This document shows positions 36,606 through 45,216 of a stretch of DNA of 49,467 bases, piece by piece; position 1 is the stretch's first letter; the number at the start of each line of letters is the position of its first letter. A model generated the notes under the pieces. It was not told the origin of the DNA, did no database searches, and was given only the letters and a program-made list of their open reading frames with translations. The DNA is from Spartobacteria bacterium (GTDB lineage Bacteria > Verrucomicrobiota > Verrucomicrobiia > Chthoniobacterales > Chthoniobacteraceae). A program made the position numbers and the translations under genes. The DNA is taken from NCBI GenBank assembly GCA_021324825.1, contig JAJPII010000011.1:1-49467 (forward strand), written 5' to 3'.

Positions 36606-37717
36606 GCCGCTTCCACCGCCGGCCTGGCTTCCAGGTGGCGCCCGTAGGCGTAGTAGGCCGCGCAGGCGCCTTCCGCGGAGACCATGGTGGCCCCGAGCGG
36701 ATGCTCGGGAGTGCATTGCTTGCCGAAGGCGGGGCAATCGTGCGGCTTCTTCACGCCCTTCAAAACCAGCCCGCTGATGCAGATATCCGGCTCCCTGGTG
36801 GCGATCTCCTTCACGTCGAAAATCCGCTCGGCGTCATGGTCGCGGAACTCGTACCGGAGCTTGTAGCCGCTCTTCGGGATGGAGCCGACCCCGCGCCATT
36901 TGCGGTCGCAGACTTCGAAGACCTTGTTCACGAGTTCGCGCGCGATGCGGTTGCCCTCGCGGTTCACGACGCGCGGATACTGGTTTTCCACCTCGAACGT
37001 CCCGGCTTCCAGCTGGCGGATGGTCATGAGCGCGCCTTCCAGTATGTCGATCGGCTCGAAGCCCGTGATGACGATGGGAACCTTGTAGCGCTCGGCTATC
37101 GGCTCGTATTCGCGGTAACCCATCACGGTGCAGACGTGGCCCGGCCCGATGAAACCCTGCACGCGGTTGAGCGGCGATTGCAGGATGGAGGCGATGGACG
37201 GCGGGACGAGGACGTGCGAGACGAGCACGGAGAAATTCTTCACCCCCTGCTTCTTCGCCTGCCAGACGGACATGGCGTTGCTCGGCGCGGTGGTTTCAAA
37301 ACCGATGGCGAAGAAGACGACTTTCTTGTCCGGGTTGGCGCGCGCGATCTTGAGGCAATCGATGGGCGAATAGACGACCCGGATGTCCGCGCCGCGAGAT
37401 TTCAGCACAAGCAGGTCGCTCTCCGAGCCCGGCACGCGCAGCATATCGCCGAAGGAGCAGAAGATGACATCGGGCCGGCGCGCGATGGCGTGCGCCTTGT
37501 CGATCATCTCGAGCGAGGTGACGCAGACGGGACAGCCCGGGCCGTGGACCAACTCGACTTGCGGCGGCAGCAAGTGGTCGATGCCGTATTTGACAATGGT
37601 GTGGGTCTGCCCGCCGCAGACTTCCATCAACACCCACGGCCGCGTGACGATCCGCTCGATCTCCGAGACGATCTTCTTCGCCAGCCCTTCGTCGCGATAT
37701 TCGTCGAGGTATTTCAT
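36602..37717 (-). CDS. hypD: Hydrogenase maturation protein HypD
   Basis: HypD is the iron-sulfur scaffold on which, with HypC, the Fe(CN)2CO unit of the NiFe site is assembled. The 371-aa protein has [56 protein letters not shown] and [20 protein letters not shown], all strongly conserved. The C-terminal Cys set for the [4Fe-4S] cluster appears as [18 protein letters not shown] and [11 protein letters not shown]. Length is standard. It overlaps hypC by four bases and the SIS gene by four bases, so maturation genes are translated as one unit. Confidence 0.97.
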   Translation of the reverse strand: MKYLDEYRDEGLAKKIVSEIERIVTRPWVLMEVCGGQTHTIVKYGIDHLLPPQVELVHGPGCPVCVTSLEMIDKAHAIARRPDVIFCSFGDMLRVPGSESDLLVLKSRGADIRVVYSPIDCLKIARANPDKKVVFFAIGFETTAPSNAMSVWQAKKQGVKNFSVLVSHVLVPPSIASILQSPLNRVQGFIGPGHVCTVMGYREYEPIAERYKVPIVITGFEPIDILEGALMTIRQLEAGTFEVENQYPRVVNREGNRIARELVNKVFEVCDRKWRGVGSIPKSGYKLRYEFRDHDAERIFDVKEIATREPDICISGLVLKGVKKPHDCPAFGKQCTPEHPLGATMVSAEGACAAYYAYGRHLEARPAVEAA

Positions 37718-37974
37718 GAGGGGACCTCCGGGACGTTCAACTCGTCCAACTGCTGCATTTCCTTCAAGGCGTTGTAGGTGCGGGCCGCCTGTTCTTCATC
37801 GACCTTGCTGAGCGCGAAGCCGACGTGGACCAGGACGTAATCGCCCATGTTCACCTCCGGCGTGTATTCGAGGCAGATTTCCTTCACGATGCCGCCGAAG
37901 TTCGCCTTGCCCATCCGCACGCCGTTGGCGTCGTTGCTTATCTCAATGAGTTTTCCGGGGATTGCCAGGCACAT
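37714..37974 (-). CDS. hypC: Hydrogenase maturation chaperone HypC
   Basis: HypC carries the Fe(CN)2CO unit between HypD and the large subunit precursor. This 86-aa protein starts [12 protein letters not shown], with Cys2 exposed after Met removal as required, and continues with [23 protein letters not shown], the other family landmark. It is embedded in the hyp operon: its start lies 37 bases inside the hypF gene in another frame, an unusually large overlap, and its end overlaps hypD by four bases. Whether it serves this hydrogenase alone is unknown, as no second hydrogenase is in the window. Confidence 0.96.
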   Translation of the reverse strand: MCLAIPGKLIEISNDANGVRMGKANFGGIVKEICLEYTPEVNMGDYVLVHVGFALSKVDEEQAARTYNALKEMQQLDELNVPEVPS

Positions 37975-40217
37975 AGGGGGGATTGCTGGGAGACTCTATC
38001 ATATCGCGCGGCGGAAAGCACTTGTCCCAGCGCGATGCCGCCGTCGTTCGGGGGAACGCGCTGGTGCCAGTAAGGGCGAAACCCGGAGTCGCGCAGCCGC
38101 AGGATGCAACGCTCCGTTAAATAACGGTTCTGGAAACAGCCGCCGGTCAGGACGACTTTCTCCTCTCCGCAAAATCGGGCCGCGGCCGCCACGATCTCCG
38201 CGAGCGTATTGTGGAATTTCGCCGCCGCCACGCCCGGGGATTCGCCCAGCATCTCCTCGACCATCGGCTGCCAGTCGATCACTTCTCCCATTTTGAAAGG
38301 GTAGGAGCCTTCCGTCCCTTCCCGGACCGCAAATTCCAGTTTCATCGCCGCTTCTCCTTCAAACGAAACCTCGTGGTCGAGATCGAGGAGCGAGGCGACG
38401 GCGTCAAAAAGACGGCCCGCGCTCGATGTCACGGGGGAGTTCACCTTTTTCTCAAGCATCTGTTCGAGCAGCGCCAGTTCGGTGTCTGAAAAACTGCGCA
38501 CCGGCGCGAGATCGCGGCGCCGGAAGGCTTTTTCCCCCCACATCTCGAAAAGAAGGCCGAGGGCGGCCCGGCGCGGTTGCCTGATCGCCGCGCCGCCCCC
38601 CGCGAGCCGGAACTGGCGGAAGTGCGCGGCACGCTCGAAGCCGTCCTCGCGGGCGACCAGGAATTCGCCGCCCCAGATCGTGCCGTCCGCGCCGTAGCCC
38701 GTGCCGTCCCAGGAAACGCCGAGGACCGGCGGCTCGAGCTCGTTCTCCGCCATGCACGAGAGGACGTGCGCCCAATGGTGCTGCACCGGGTGGAGCGGCG
38801 CGGAGAGCTGGGCGGCGTATTTGGTCGAGAGATAGTCGGGGTGGAGGTCGCACGCGATCACTTCCGGTTTGGCCTCGTAGAGCCGCTGGAAATCGGCGGC
38901 GACTTTCCGGAAGGCGGCGTAGGCCTGGCTGGTTTCCAGGTCGCCGATGTGCTGACTTATAAAGACATCCCTGCCGACGCTCAGCGCCACGCTGTTCTTC
39001 AAGTGCGCGCCCACGGCGAGCACGCACGGCGACGTTTCTTTCCCACGCAACGGCAGCGGGGCGTACCCGCGCGCGCGGCGAAGCACCATCTCGCGTCCGG
39101 ACATGACGCGGGTCACCGAATCATCCACATGCCGCGCGATGGGCCTGTCGTGAACGAGAAAGAAGTCGGCGATGCCCGCCAGCCGTTCCAGCGCTTCGTG
39201 TTCCTCCGTGCAGATCGGTTCGTCGCTCAAGTTCCCGCTCGTGGCGACGAGGGGGAAGCCGAGTTCGACCATGAGCAGGTGATGCAGCGGCGTGCAAGGC
39301 AGCATGACCCCGAGGTTCGGATTCTCCGGCGCGACCGCCGGGGCGACATCCCCGCCGGGGCGGCGGCGCAAGAGCACGATGGGCCGTTCCGGCGAGACGA
39401 GAAGGCGCTCTTCCTGTTCCGAGACCTCGCAAACGGCGCGCACCGCTTCGAGCGTGGGATAAAGGACTCCGAGAGGCTTGCGTTCCCGGCGTTTGCGCTC
39501 GCGCAGGCGCGCGACGGCCTCCTGGTTGCGCGCGTCCACCAGGAGCTGGAAACCGCCGAGGCCTTTCAGGGCGAGAATCTTCCCTTCCCTGAGGACATGC
39601 GCCGACTTGTGCAACGGATGCCCGAGAGCGGTCCCCGCCGCGTCCCACAACTCGATGCGCGGTCCGCACCGCGGGCAGGCGATCGGCTCGGCGTGGAAAC
39701 GGCGGTCGAGCGGGTCTTCGTATTCGCGCTCGCACTCCGGGCACATGGCGAACCGCTTCATCGTCGTATTCGGGCGATCGTACGGAAGGGCTTCGAGGAT
39801 GCTGAAACGCGGGCCGCAGTTCGTGCAATTGATGAAGGGATAGCGGTACCGGCGGTCGCCGGGATCAAGCAGTTCCCGGATGCAATCGGCGCAGGTGGCG
39901 ACGTCCGGCATGATGAGCGCGCACTTTTTCCCGCCCTCCTCGCTCGTCCGGATCTCGAAGCCTTCGTAACCGGCGGGGTCGAGAAAGGAGTATTCGAGGC
40001 TCTGGATGATGGCGCGCGGCGGCCTCGACTTTTCCAGCGCCGCGAGGAATTGCCGCACGGCCTCGCCCGGGCCTTCCACTTCGATGAACACGCCCTGGCT
40101 CGAGTTCAAGACCCAGCCGCGCAGGGCGAACTCGAGGGCCAGCCGGTAAACAAAAGGGCGGAAGCCGACGCCCTGCACCGCTCCGCGCACCGTTATTTTG
40201 GCTCGTTCGGTATTCAT
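37938..40217 (-). CDS. hypF: Carbamoyltransferase HypF
   Basis: HypF turns carbamoyl phosphate into thiocarbamate on HypE. The 759-aa protein has four parts: acylphosphatase domain (1-90; ITVRGAVQGVGFRPFVYRLA), zinc fingers (about 105-195; CADC, CTNCGPRF, CPEC and CPRCGPR), a YrdC-like domain (about 200-380; ILALKGLGGFQLLVDARN) and a Kae1-like domain (about 400-759; VIACDLHPDYLSTKYA, HHWAHVLSCMAENEL). Length is normal. It overlaps the NifU/Rieske-like gene by four bases and hypC by 37 bases. No truncation is seen. Confidence 0.96.
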   Translation of the reverse strand: MNTERAKITVRGAVQGVGFRPFVYRLALEFALRGWVLNSSQGVFIEVEGPGEAVRQFLAALEKSRPPRAIIQSLEYSFLDPAGYEGFEIRTSEEGGKKCALIMPDVATCADCIRELLDPGDRRYRYPFINCTNCGPRFSILEALPYDRPNTTMKRFAMCPECEREYEDPLDRRFHAEPIACPRCGPRIELWDAAGTALGHPLHKSAHVLREGKILALKGLGGFQLLVDARNQEAVARLRERKRRERKPLGVLYPTLEAVRAVCEVSEQEERLLVSPERPIVLLRRRPGGDVAPAVAPENPNLGVMLPCTPLHHLLMVELGFPLVATSGNLSDEPICTEEHEALERLAGIADFFLVHDRPIARHVDDSVTRVMSGREMVLRRARGYAPLPLRGKETSPCVLAVGAHLKNSVALSVGRDVFISQHIGDLETSQAYAAFRKVAADFQRLYEAKPEVIACDLHPDYLSTKYAAQLSAPLHPVQHHWAHVLSCMAENELEPPVLGVSWDGTGYGADGTIWGGEFLVAREDGFERAAHFRQFRLAGGGAAIRQPRRAALGLLFEMWGEKAFRRRDLAPVRSFSDTELALLEQMLEKKVNSPVTSSAGRLFDAVASLLDLDHEVSFEGEAAMKLEFAVREGTEGSYPFKMGEVIDWQPMVEEMLGESPGVAAAKFHNTLAEIVAAAARFCGEEKVVLTGGCFQNRYLTERCILRLRDSGFRPYWHQRVPPNDGGIALGQVLSAARYDRVSQQSPLCAWQSPENSLR

Positions 40218-41044
40218 GCGGGGATGGCTACCTGCGTCACGCCGTTTCTCACAAGCAGGGGGATGGGTTCGAGATGGCCGCCGCCGTTGTCAAGTCTGCG
40301 CCCGGCCGCGCGCACGTCATAGACGTGGCCAAGCTGGCACTTGATCTCGCCCTGGGCCAGCGCTCCCAGGTGGAGCGGCATGTTGCACGCGGGGCAGTGG
40401 TCGCGGTACGCGTAGAGATTCTCGCCCACCTTGCAGACCACCAGCGGAACGCCGCCCGCGTGGACCGCGAGGAGGCCGCCGTCCGCGATCCCCCCGGCGC
40501 CTTCGAGCGGCTCCCATTCGGCGCGGGTTTCATTCGGGCGGTGTTTCGGCTCTCCCGCGAGAGCGTTCTCGACTTCGAACCCCAGCAAGTCGGGGCACGC
40601 CTCCTCTATCGCCTCCCGGACGGCAAGTTCCAGCGTCACGGTGGAGGAAGGGCAGCTTTCGCAATGGCCCTGGAGCCGCAGTTTCGCCACGTCATCTTCT
40701 AGGCCTATCAACTCCACGTTGCCGCCGTGGCTTTTCATATAAGGCCGCACTTTTTCGAGCGCCTGGTTCAAGCGCGTTGTCAGGTCGACGGGATGCAGCC
40801 CGTGGATCAGGAGCAGCCCGCGGACGGGGCCGTCGTCGAGAAGGGCGTCGTAAGCCTTCCGGTCGTTCCGTTTCACCACTTCGAGGATGCGCTCGAGACC
40901 GTGCCCGTAAAATCCAAGCACCGATTCCAGGCACTCCTGGAGCATGGCGCGCGCGTCGGGAGTTGCCAGGGACTCGATCTTTTCGACGAGCTCCTGGATG
41001 CGTCTTCCCTGCCGGTTCAGGTCGGAGTTGCCGTTATGCGACAT
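40214..41044 (-). CDS. NifU-domain plus Rieske-like fusion protein
   Basis: A 276-aa protein in the hydrogenase operon. Residues 85-160 match the NifU C-terminal domain (PYMKSHGGNVELIGLEDDVAKLRLQGHCESCPSSTVTLELAV) with Cys128 and Cys131 for an iron-sulfur cluster. Residues 195-276 look like a small Rieske or nitrite-reductase-like domain: GENLYAYRDHCPACNMPLHL has Cys217 and Cys220, and EIKCQLGHVYDVRAAG has Cys236 and His240. This differs from canonical Rieske C-x-H/C-x2-H spacing, so the metal site may be altered or zinc-ribbon-like. It starts 11 bases inside hypA. Such fusions occur in actinobacterial-type hydrogenase clusters as I recall; an electron-transfer or cluster-delivery role is inferred. 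Confidence 0.78.
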   Translation of the reverse strand: MSHNGNSDLNRQGRRIQELVEKIESLATPDARAMLQECLESVLGFYGHGLERILEVVKRNDRKAYDALLDDGPVRGLLLIHGLHPVDLTTRLNQALEKVRPYMKSHGGNVELIGLEDDVAKLRLQGHCESCPSSTVTLELAVREAIEEACPDLLGFEVENALAGEPKHRPNETRAEWEPLEGAGGIADGGLLAVHAGGVPLVVCKVGENLYAYRDHCPACNMPLHLGALAQGEIKCQLGHVYDVRAAGRRLDNGGGHLEPIPLLVRNGVTQVAIPA

Positions 41045-41405
41045 ATTTGATCGTCCTGATGCAGCAATCCTCCCCTTGCGAAGCCTGCGCGGCCTTGCCG
41101 CATTGCGGGCACTGCAAAGTGGCGACGGGGCCGCTGGAGAGCGCGTCTTCCCAATACTTGGGCCGGCCGCTGTAGGAACAGTGCGGGCAAAGGACTTCCG
41201 CGTCGATTTTCTCGATCTCCAGGGCGGAATTTTCCATCGGCGTCTCCTCCGTTATCGACGAAATGCAAAACCGCAACTGCTCCGGCTCCACGCAACTAAG
41301 TTCGCCCACCGCGAGCCGTATTGCCAGCACCTTCGACGCTCCCTTCTTTTCCACGAACTCCAGCACGCTTTCCACTATCGCCGTCGCGATGGAAAGCTCG
41401 TGCAT
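41034..41405 (-). CDS. hypA: Hydrogenase nickel incorporation protein HypA
   Basis: HypA delivers nickel to the large subunit together with HypB. The 123-aa protein starts MHELSIATAIVESVLEF, with His2 as the nickel ligand, and carries the zinc site as two CPxC pairs, CPHC near residue 73 and CPQC near residue 99. The central region VLAIRLAVGELSCVEPEQLRFC is typical. It starts right after the hypB stop and overlaps the NifU/Rieske-like gene by eleven bases. Slightly longer than average because of an insert between the zinc pairs. Confidence 0.95.
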   Translation of the reverse strand: MHELSIATAIVESVLEFVEKKGASKVLAIRLAVGELSCVEPEQLRFCISSITEETPMENSALEIEKIDAEVLCPHCSYSGRPKYWEDALSSGPVATLQCPQCGKAAQASQGEDCCIRTIKYVA

Positions 41406-42086
41406 CTATACGGCCAGAAGCGCGGCGGTTACTTCGTCCAGACCGGCGCCCGTCTTGCAACTCGTCGGTATCACCCGGATGTCCGGCTTCAACTTGTGCA
41501 CGTCGTTCGCCAGTTCCTCGACGCTGACTTCCATCGCTTCCGCGAGGTCGGTCTTGTTGATGACCACGATGGCCGCTCCCAAAAACATGTGCGGATGTTT
41601 GCGCACCATCCACGGGCCTTCGGTCACGCTCACCACCACCACGCGCGCCTTCGAGCCGAGCGGAAATTCCGCGGGGCAGATGAGGTTGCCGATGTTCTCG
41701 ATGAAGATCAGCTTCAGTCCGCCGAGGTCGATCTTCCGCAGGGCTTTCCCGACGAGGTTGGCGTCGAGGTGGCAGCCGTTGACGGTGGCGATCTGCACTA
41801 CGGGCACGCCCTGTTTCGCGATGGCGTCGGCGTCGGCGCCGGTGGTGGCGTCGCCGTTGAACACCGCCACGCCGGTCTTCAGCTTTTCGACCAGGCGCGT
41901 GATGAGGGTCGTCTTGCCGGAGCCGATGGCGCCCATGAAGTCGATCGCCACGATTCCGTGCCTGTCGAGCAGGGCGCGGTTGTCGCGGGACAGCTTTGCG
42001 TTGGCTTCGAGCAGGCTGTGTTCGAGTTCGATGTCGTAGATCTCGTCCGGCGCCGCCTCCAGCGTCTCGATCGTGAAGGAGTTCAC
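41406..42086 (-). CDS. hypB: Hydrogenase nickel incorporation GTPase HypB
   Basis: HypB is a GTPase that works with HypA in nickel insertion. The 226-aa protein has GAIGSGKTT (P-loop), VAVFNGDATTGADADAI, VQIATVNGCHLDANLVGKAL (conserved Cys-His metal site) and IVVINKTDLAEAM (NKxD). Neither the N-terminal CxxCGC motif nor the His-rich stretch seen in some HypBs is present; the first 40 residues are acidic instead. GTG start at 42086, fused with the large subunit stop (GTGA), so the hydrogenase and its nickel chaperone are translationally coupled. The open frame further upstream lies inside the large-subunit gene. Confidence 0.95.
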   Translation of the reverse strand: MNSFTIETLEAAPDEIYDIELEHSLLEANAKLSRDNRALLDRHGIVAIDFMGAIGSGKTTLITRLVEKLKTGVAVFNGDATTGADADAIAKQGVPVVQIATVNGCHLDANLVGKALRKIDLGGLKLIFIENIGNLICPAEFPLGSKARVVVVSVTEGPWMVRKHPHMFLGAAIVVINKTDLAEAMEVSVEELANDVHKLKPDIRVIPTSCKTGAGLDEVTAALLAV

Positions 42087-43888
42087 TTTTTCGCGAGCCC
42101 CATCAAGGCCGTGGGCGTGTGCTGTTGCTTGAGAACCTTGCCGTTCCCAAGATACATGTGCACGCCGCACGGCAGGCACGGGTCGAAGCTGCGCACCGCG
42201 CGCATGATGTCGATCCCCTTGAATTTATCCGGCCCGTTCTCCTCGAAGATCGGCGTGTTCTGCACCGCATCCTCGTAAGGGCCGGGCGTGCCGTAGATGT
42301 CGCGCGGGTTCGCGTTCCAGGGCGTGGGCGGATACGGATGGTAGTTCGCGATCTTGCCCTTGCGGATCACCATATGGTGCGAGAGCACCCCGCGGACGGC
42401 TTCGTGGAAACCGCAGCCGATGGCTTCCTCCGGCACCTTGAACGGGGTGAACGTCTCCGTGCGGCCAGCATAGACCTCCTCCAGCGCCTTCTCGACGAAG
42501 TAGAGGCCGCACGCCGCCGCATACGCCTGGAAATACGTCCGCGCCCGGTCGCGCTCGATGGCGTTGCTCCACTTTGGGATGTTCCATTTGAAGGAGACTT
42601 CCGGTTTCAGCGCGGTCTTCGGCAGGTTGATCTCCACGCCGTCGCCGGTCGATTTCACGTAACCGAAATCGACGCGCTTCGCCAGCGCGGTGGCCCAGAG
42701 GCGGGCGATGGGGCCGCCGCCCGTGTCGAGCGCCAGGTGGTCGCCCGTGCGCTTGTCGAACCACCGGGGCGACATGACCCAGGTGTAGTTGCCGTTGAAA
42801 TCGCGCTTCTGCGGCTTGGGGATCGTCGTCTGGTTCCAGGGGTGCTTCTTGTCGATGGGATTCCCGAGCGGATCGTTCCGCACGAAAGTCTCGGAGTTGT
42901 CCCAATCCTCATAATAAGAGGAGCCGAGCAGGATGCGCAGGCCGAGATTGATATCCACGAGGTTCGTCGTGACGAGTTCGCCGTCCACGACGACGCCCGG
43001 GGTGACGAACATCGCGTTACCCCATTTTTCCATGGTCTTATAGTCGTAGTCGCACACGGCGGGGTCCTGGAAGGAACCCCAGCAGCCGAGCAGGATGCGC
43101 CTGCGCCCCACTTCCTCGTAACCGGGGAGCGCTTCATAGAAGAAGTCGAACAGATCGTCGTGCAGCGGGACGACCTTCTTCATGAACTCGACGTACCGCA
43201 TCAGGCGCACGAGGTAATCCGTGAACACCTGGATCGACGGCACCGTGCCGACGCCTCCGGGATAGAGGGTCGAGGGATGAACGTGGCGGCCTTCCATGAG
43301 GCAGAACATCTCGCGCGTCATCCGGCTCACCTGGAGCGTCTCGCGGTAGAACTCCCCTTCGAACGGATTCAGCGCCGTCATGATGTCGGCTATGGTGCGG
43401 TACCCGTGTTCCTTCGCGTGCGGGGCCTGTTTTTTCTTGGCCTTCTCCCAGACGCTGGGGTTGGTTTCCTTGACCATCATCTCGCAGAAGTCCACCCCGA
43501 CGAGGTTGTCCTGGAAGATATTGTGGTCGAACATATATTCGGCGGCCTCGCCGAGGTTGACTATCCATTCGGCCAGCGGAGGCGGCTTGACGCCGTACGC
43601 CATGTTCTGCGCGTAGACCGAACAGGTCGCGTGGTTGTCGCCGCAGATGCCGCAGATGCGGCTCGTGATGAAGTGGCTGTCCCGCGGGTCCTTGTTCTTC
43701 ATGAAGATGCTGTAGCCGCGGAAGATGGACGAGGTGCTGTGGCACTGGACGACCTTCTTTTTGTCGAAGTCGATCTTCGTGTAAATGCCGAGGCTGCCGA
43801 CGATGCGCGTGATCGGGTCCCACGACATCTCGACGATGTTGCCGGACCCGGCTTCTTTCGATTCGGTGGGGAGAGTGGCGGTTTCCAT
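42083..43888 (-). CDS. hhyL: [NiFe] hydrogenase large subunit, group 1h type
   Basis: The 601-aa catalytic subunit carries the NiFe site. Its L1 motif reads SRICGICGDNHATCS (Cys79, Cys82) and its L2 motif FDPCLPCGVHMY (Cys571, Cys574, His577). The DPCLPCGVH form and the stretch NMAYGVKPPPLAEWIVNLGEAAEYMFDHN are those of the actinobacterial-type high-affinity hydrogenases (group 1h, formerly 5). 24 residues follow His577 and would be removed by the endopeptidase encoded at 45197-45715. No membrane or TAT signal. It is 12 bases after the small subunit gene and coupled to hypB. Subgroup assignment is from motif memory. Confidence 0.93.
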   Translation of the reverse strand: METATLPTESKEAGSGNIVEMSWDPITRIVGSLGIYTKIDFDKKKVVQCHSTSSIFRGYSIFMKNKDPRDSHFITSRICGICGDNHATCSVYAQNMAYGVKPPPLAEWIVNLGEAAEYMFDHNIFQDNLVGVDFCEMMVKETNPSVWEKAKKKQAPHAKEHGYRTIADIMTALNPFEGEFYRETLQVSRMTREMFCLMEGRHVHPSTLYPGGVGTVPSIQVFTDYLVRLMRYVEFMKKVVPLHDDLFDFFYEALPGYEEVGRRRILLGCWGSFQDPAVCDYDYKTMEKWGNAMFVTPGVVVDGELVTTNLVDINLGLRILLGSSYYEDWDNSETFVRNDPLGNPIDKKHPWNQTTIPKPQKRDFNGNYTWVMSPRWFDKRTGDHLALDTGGGPIARLWATALAKRVDFGYVKSTGDGVEINLPKTALKPEVSFKWNIPKWSNAIERDRARTYFQAYAAACGLYFVEKALEEVYAGRTETFTPFKVPEEAIGCGFHEAVRGVLSHHMVIRKGKIANYHPYPPTPWNANPRDIYGTPGPYEDAVQNTPIFEENGPDKFKGIDIMRAVRSFDPCLPCGVHMYLGNGKVLKQQHTPTALMGLAKK

Positions 43889-43900
43889 GGGTTGGTTATC

Positions 43901-44962
43901 CTAGTTTCTGCCGTAATGTTTTGGTGAATAGCCCGTGGTGAGCGCGGCCCGCGGATGCCGCCACTTCGGTTCCTTGTTGACGGTTCGGTTCGTGATGCCG
44001 CGCATCATGCGGATGAAGCCGCCGTAAAGGCCGCTCGCGGTGGTGGAAAGAGCGGCTCCGGGGGGAGCGTCCATGAAGGGCATGAATTTGTCCGGGAAGC
44101 CCGGCATCGTGCAGCCAATACAGATGCCGCCCACGTTGGGGCAGCCGCCGATGCCGGCCATCCAACCGCGTTTGGTGACGTTGCAGTTTACCACCGGCCC
44201 CCAGCAGCCGAGTTTCACCAGGCATTTCGGAGAGCCGTATTCGTGGGCGAAGTCGCCCTGTTCGTAATAGCCCGCGCGGTCGCATCCCTCGTGGACCGTT
44301 TTGCCGAAAAGCCACGTCGGGCGAAGCTGGTCGTCCAGGGGGATGATCGGCGCGAGGCCCGCGACCTGGTACAGGAGATAAAGGAGGGTCTCCATCATGT
44401 TATCGGGCTGCACGGGGCAACCCGGGACGTTTACGATGGGCAGCCCGGCCTTGGATCGCCACGTCCAGCCGAGGTAGTCCGCCAGCCCCATGGCGCCCGT
44501 GGGATTTCCTTCCATGGCATGGATGCCGCCGTACGTCGCGCAGGTCCCCGCGCAGACGATTGCCAGCGCCTTCGGAGCCAGCCGGTCGATCCATTCGTTG
44601 GTGGTTATCGGCTGGCCGGTGTCGGGGTCCGTCCCCAGCGCCGCCCAATACCCTTCGCTCTTGATCCGTTCGTTGGGCACCGACCCTTCCAGCACCAGGA
44701 CGAACGGGTCGAGCTTGCCGGCCGCGGCGTCGAACCAGAATTTCATGAAGTCGTCGCCAACCTCGTACGCGAGGACGGGATTGTGGAGATGCACCTTGGG
44801 CAAACCGGGCACGTTCCCCATGACGACATCCTCCAGGCTCGGTTGCATGGCGGCCGTCACCGAGACGGAGTCGCCGTCGCAACCGAGGCCGGTGGTCATC
44901 CAGATGACATGCACTTCCTTAACGGCGGGCGGGCGTTCAAAGACATTTTTTTGAGTTTCCAT
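43901..44962 (-). CDS. hhyS: [NiFe] hydrogenase small subunit, group 1h type
   Basis: The 353-aa electron-transfer subunit. It has GLGCDGDSV near the N-terminus: Cys28 is followed by Asp31 where most hydrogenases have a second Cys, so the proximal cluster would have three Cys and one Asp, as described for the oxygen-tolerant actinobacterial-type enzyme of Ralstonia eutropha. Further cluster ligands lie in CAGTCATYGG, VPGCPVQPDN and the C-terminal half (HEGCDRAGYYEQG, CLVKLGCWGP, GGCPNVGGICIGCTMPGFPDKF). No TAT signal is present; the ATG at 44962 is preferred over a GTG at 45031 that would add 23 odd residues. 125 bases separate it from the 42-aa gene upstream. Confidence 0.94.
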   Translation of the reverse strand: METQKNVFERPPAVKEVHVIWMTTGLGCDGDSVSVTAAMQPSLEDVVMGNVPGLPKVHLHNPVLAYEVGDDFMKFWFDAAAGKLDPFVLVLEGSVPNERIKSEGYWAALGTDPDTGQPITTNEWIDRLAPKALAIVCAGTCATYGGIHAMEGNPTGAMGLADYLGWTWRSKAGLPIVNVPGCPVQPDNMMETLLYLLYQVAGLAPIIPLDDQLRPTWLFGKTVHEGCDRAGYYEQGDFAHEYGSPKCLVKLGCWGPVVNCNVTKRGWMAGIGGCPNVGGICIGCTMPGFPDKFMPFMDAPPGAALSTTASGLYGGFIRMMRGITNRTVNKEPKWRHPRAALTTGYSPKHYGRN

Positions 44963-45087
44963 GACGGGGATTCCTCGGGGGTTTTTGAAACTTTTGTGAA
45001 GAGCGGCTGCCCTCGCGCGCCATTTACCCACATTCTTTTCGGAGGCTTGAATTGAATCGGTCGTATCGGGGAACGGAGAATTTTCGA

Positions 45088-45216
45088 TTACATCCTTTCG
45101 ATCCGCAGATAACGGCGGAGTTCGGGGAAATTCGCGGCCAGTACGCCCAGCACCAGCAGCAGGATCAGCGGCAGCAAATAGAGGGCGTTTTTCGAGTTAT
45201 TGTTGCAACACGGCAT
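45088..45216 (-). CDS. 42-aa single-TM protein of the hydrogenase cluster (DUF6893-like)
   Basis: A very short gene with an ideal Shine-Dalgarno (AGGAGGTGA, seven bases from the ATG). The 42-aa product begins MPCCNNNSKN, has one strongly hydrophobic stretch (ALYLLPLILLLVLGVLAANF) and ends NFPELRRYLRIERM. The PELRRYLRI tail after a single helix is the pattern of the tiny DUF6893 proteins that I recall beside actinobacterial-type hydrogenases. It overlaps the endopeptidase gene by 20 bases in another frame and precedes the small subunit. Its place and anchor shape suggest it tethers or organises the soluble hydrogenase at the membrane; this is inference. The sequence, frame and RBS are directly visible. 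Confidence 0.8.
   Translation of the reverse strand: MPCCNNNSKNALYLLPLILLLVLGVLAANFPELRRYLRIERM

Noticed and set aside
42119..43927. Plus-strand frame of 602 codons opposite the hydrogenase large subunit
   Set aside because: Mirror of the coding frame of HhyL; Arg/Val/His-rich and with no recognisable domain.
44963..45031. Longer N-terminus for the hydrogenase small subunit from a GTG
   Set aside because: The added 23 residues are basic but lack a twin-arginine motif, and the ATG at 44962 has a GAGGAA upstream; group 1h enzymes have no TAT signal.
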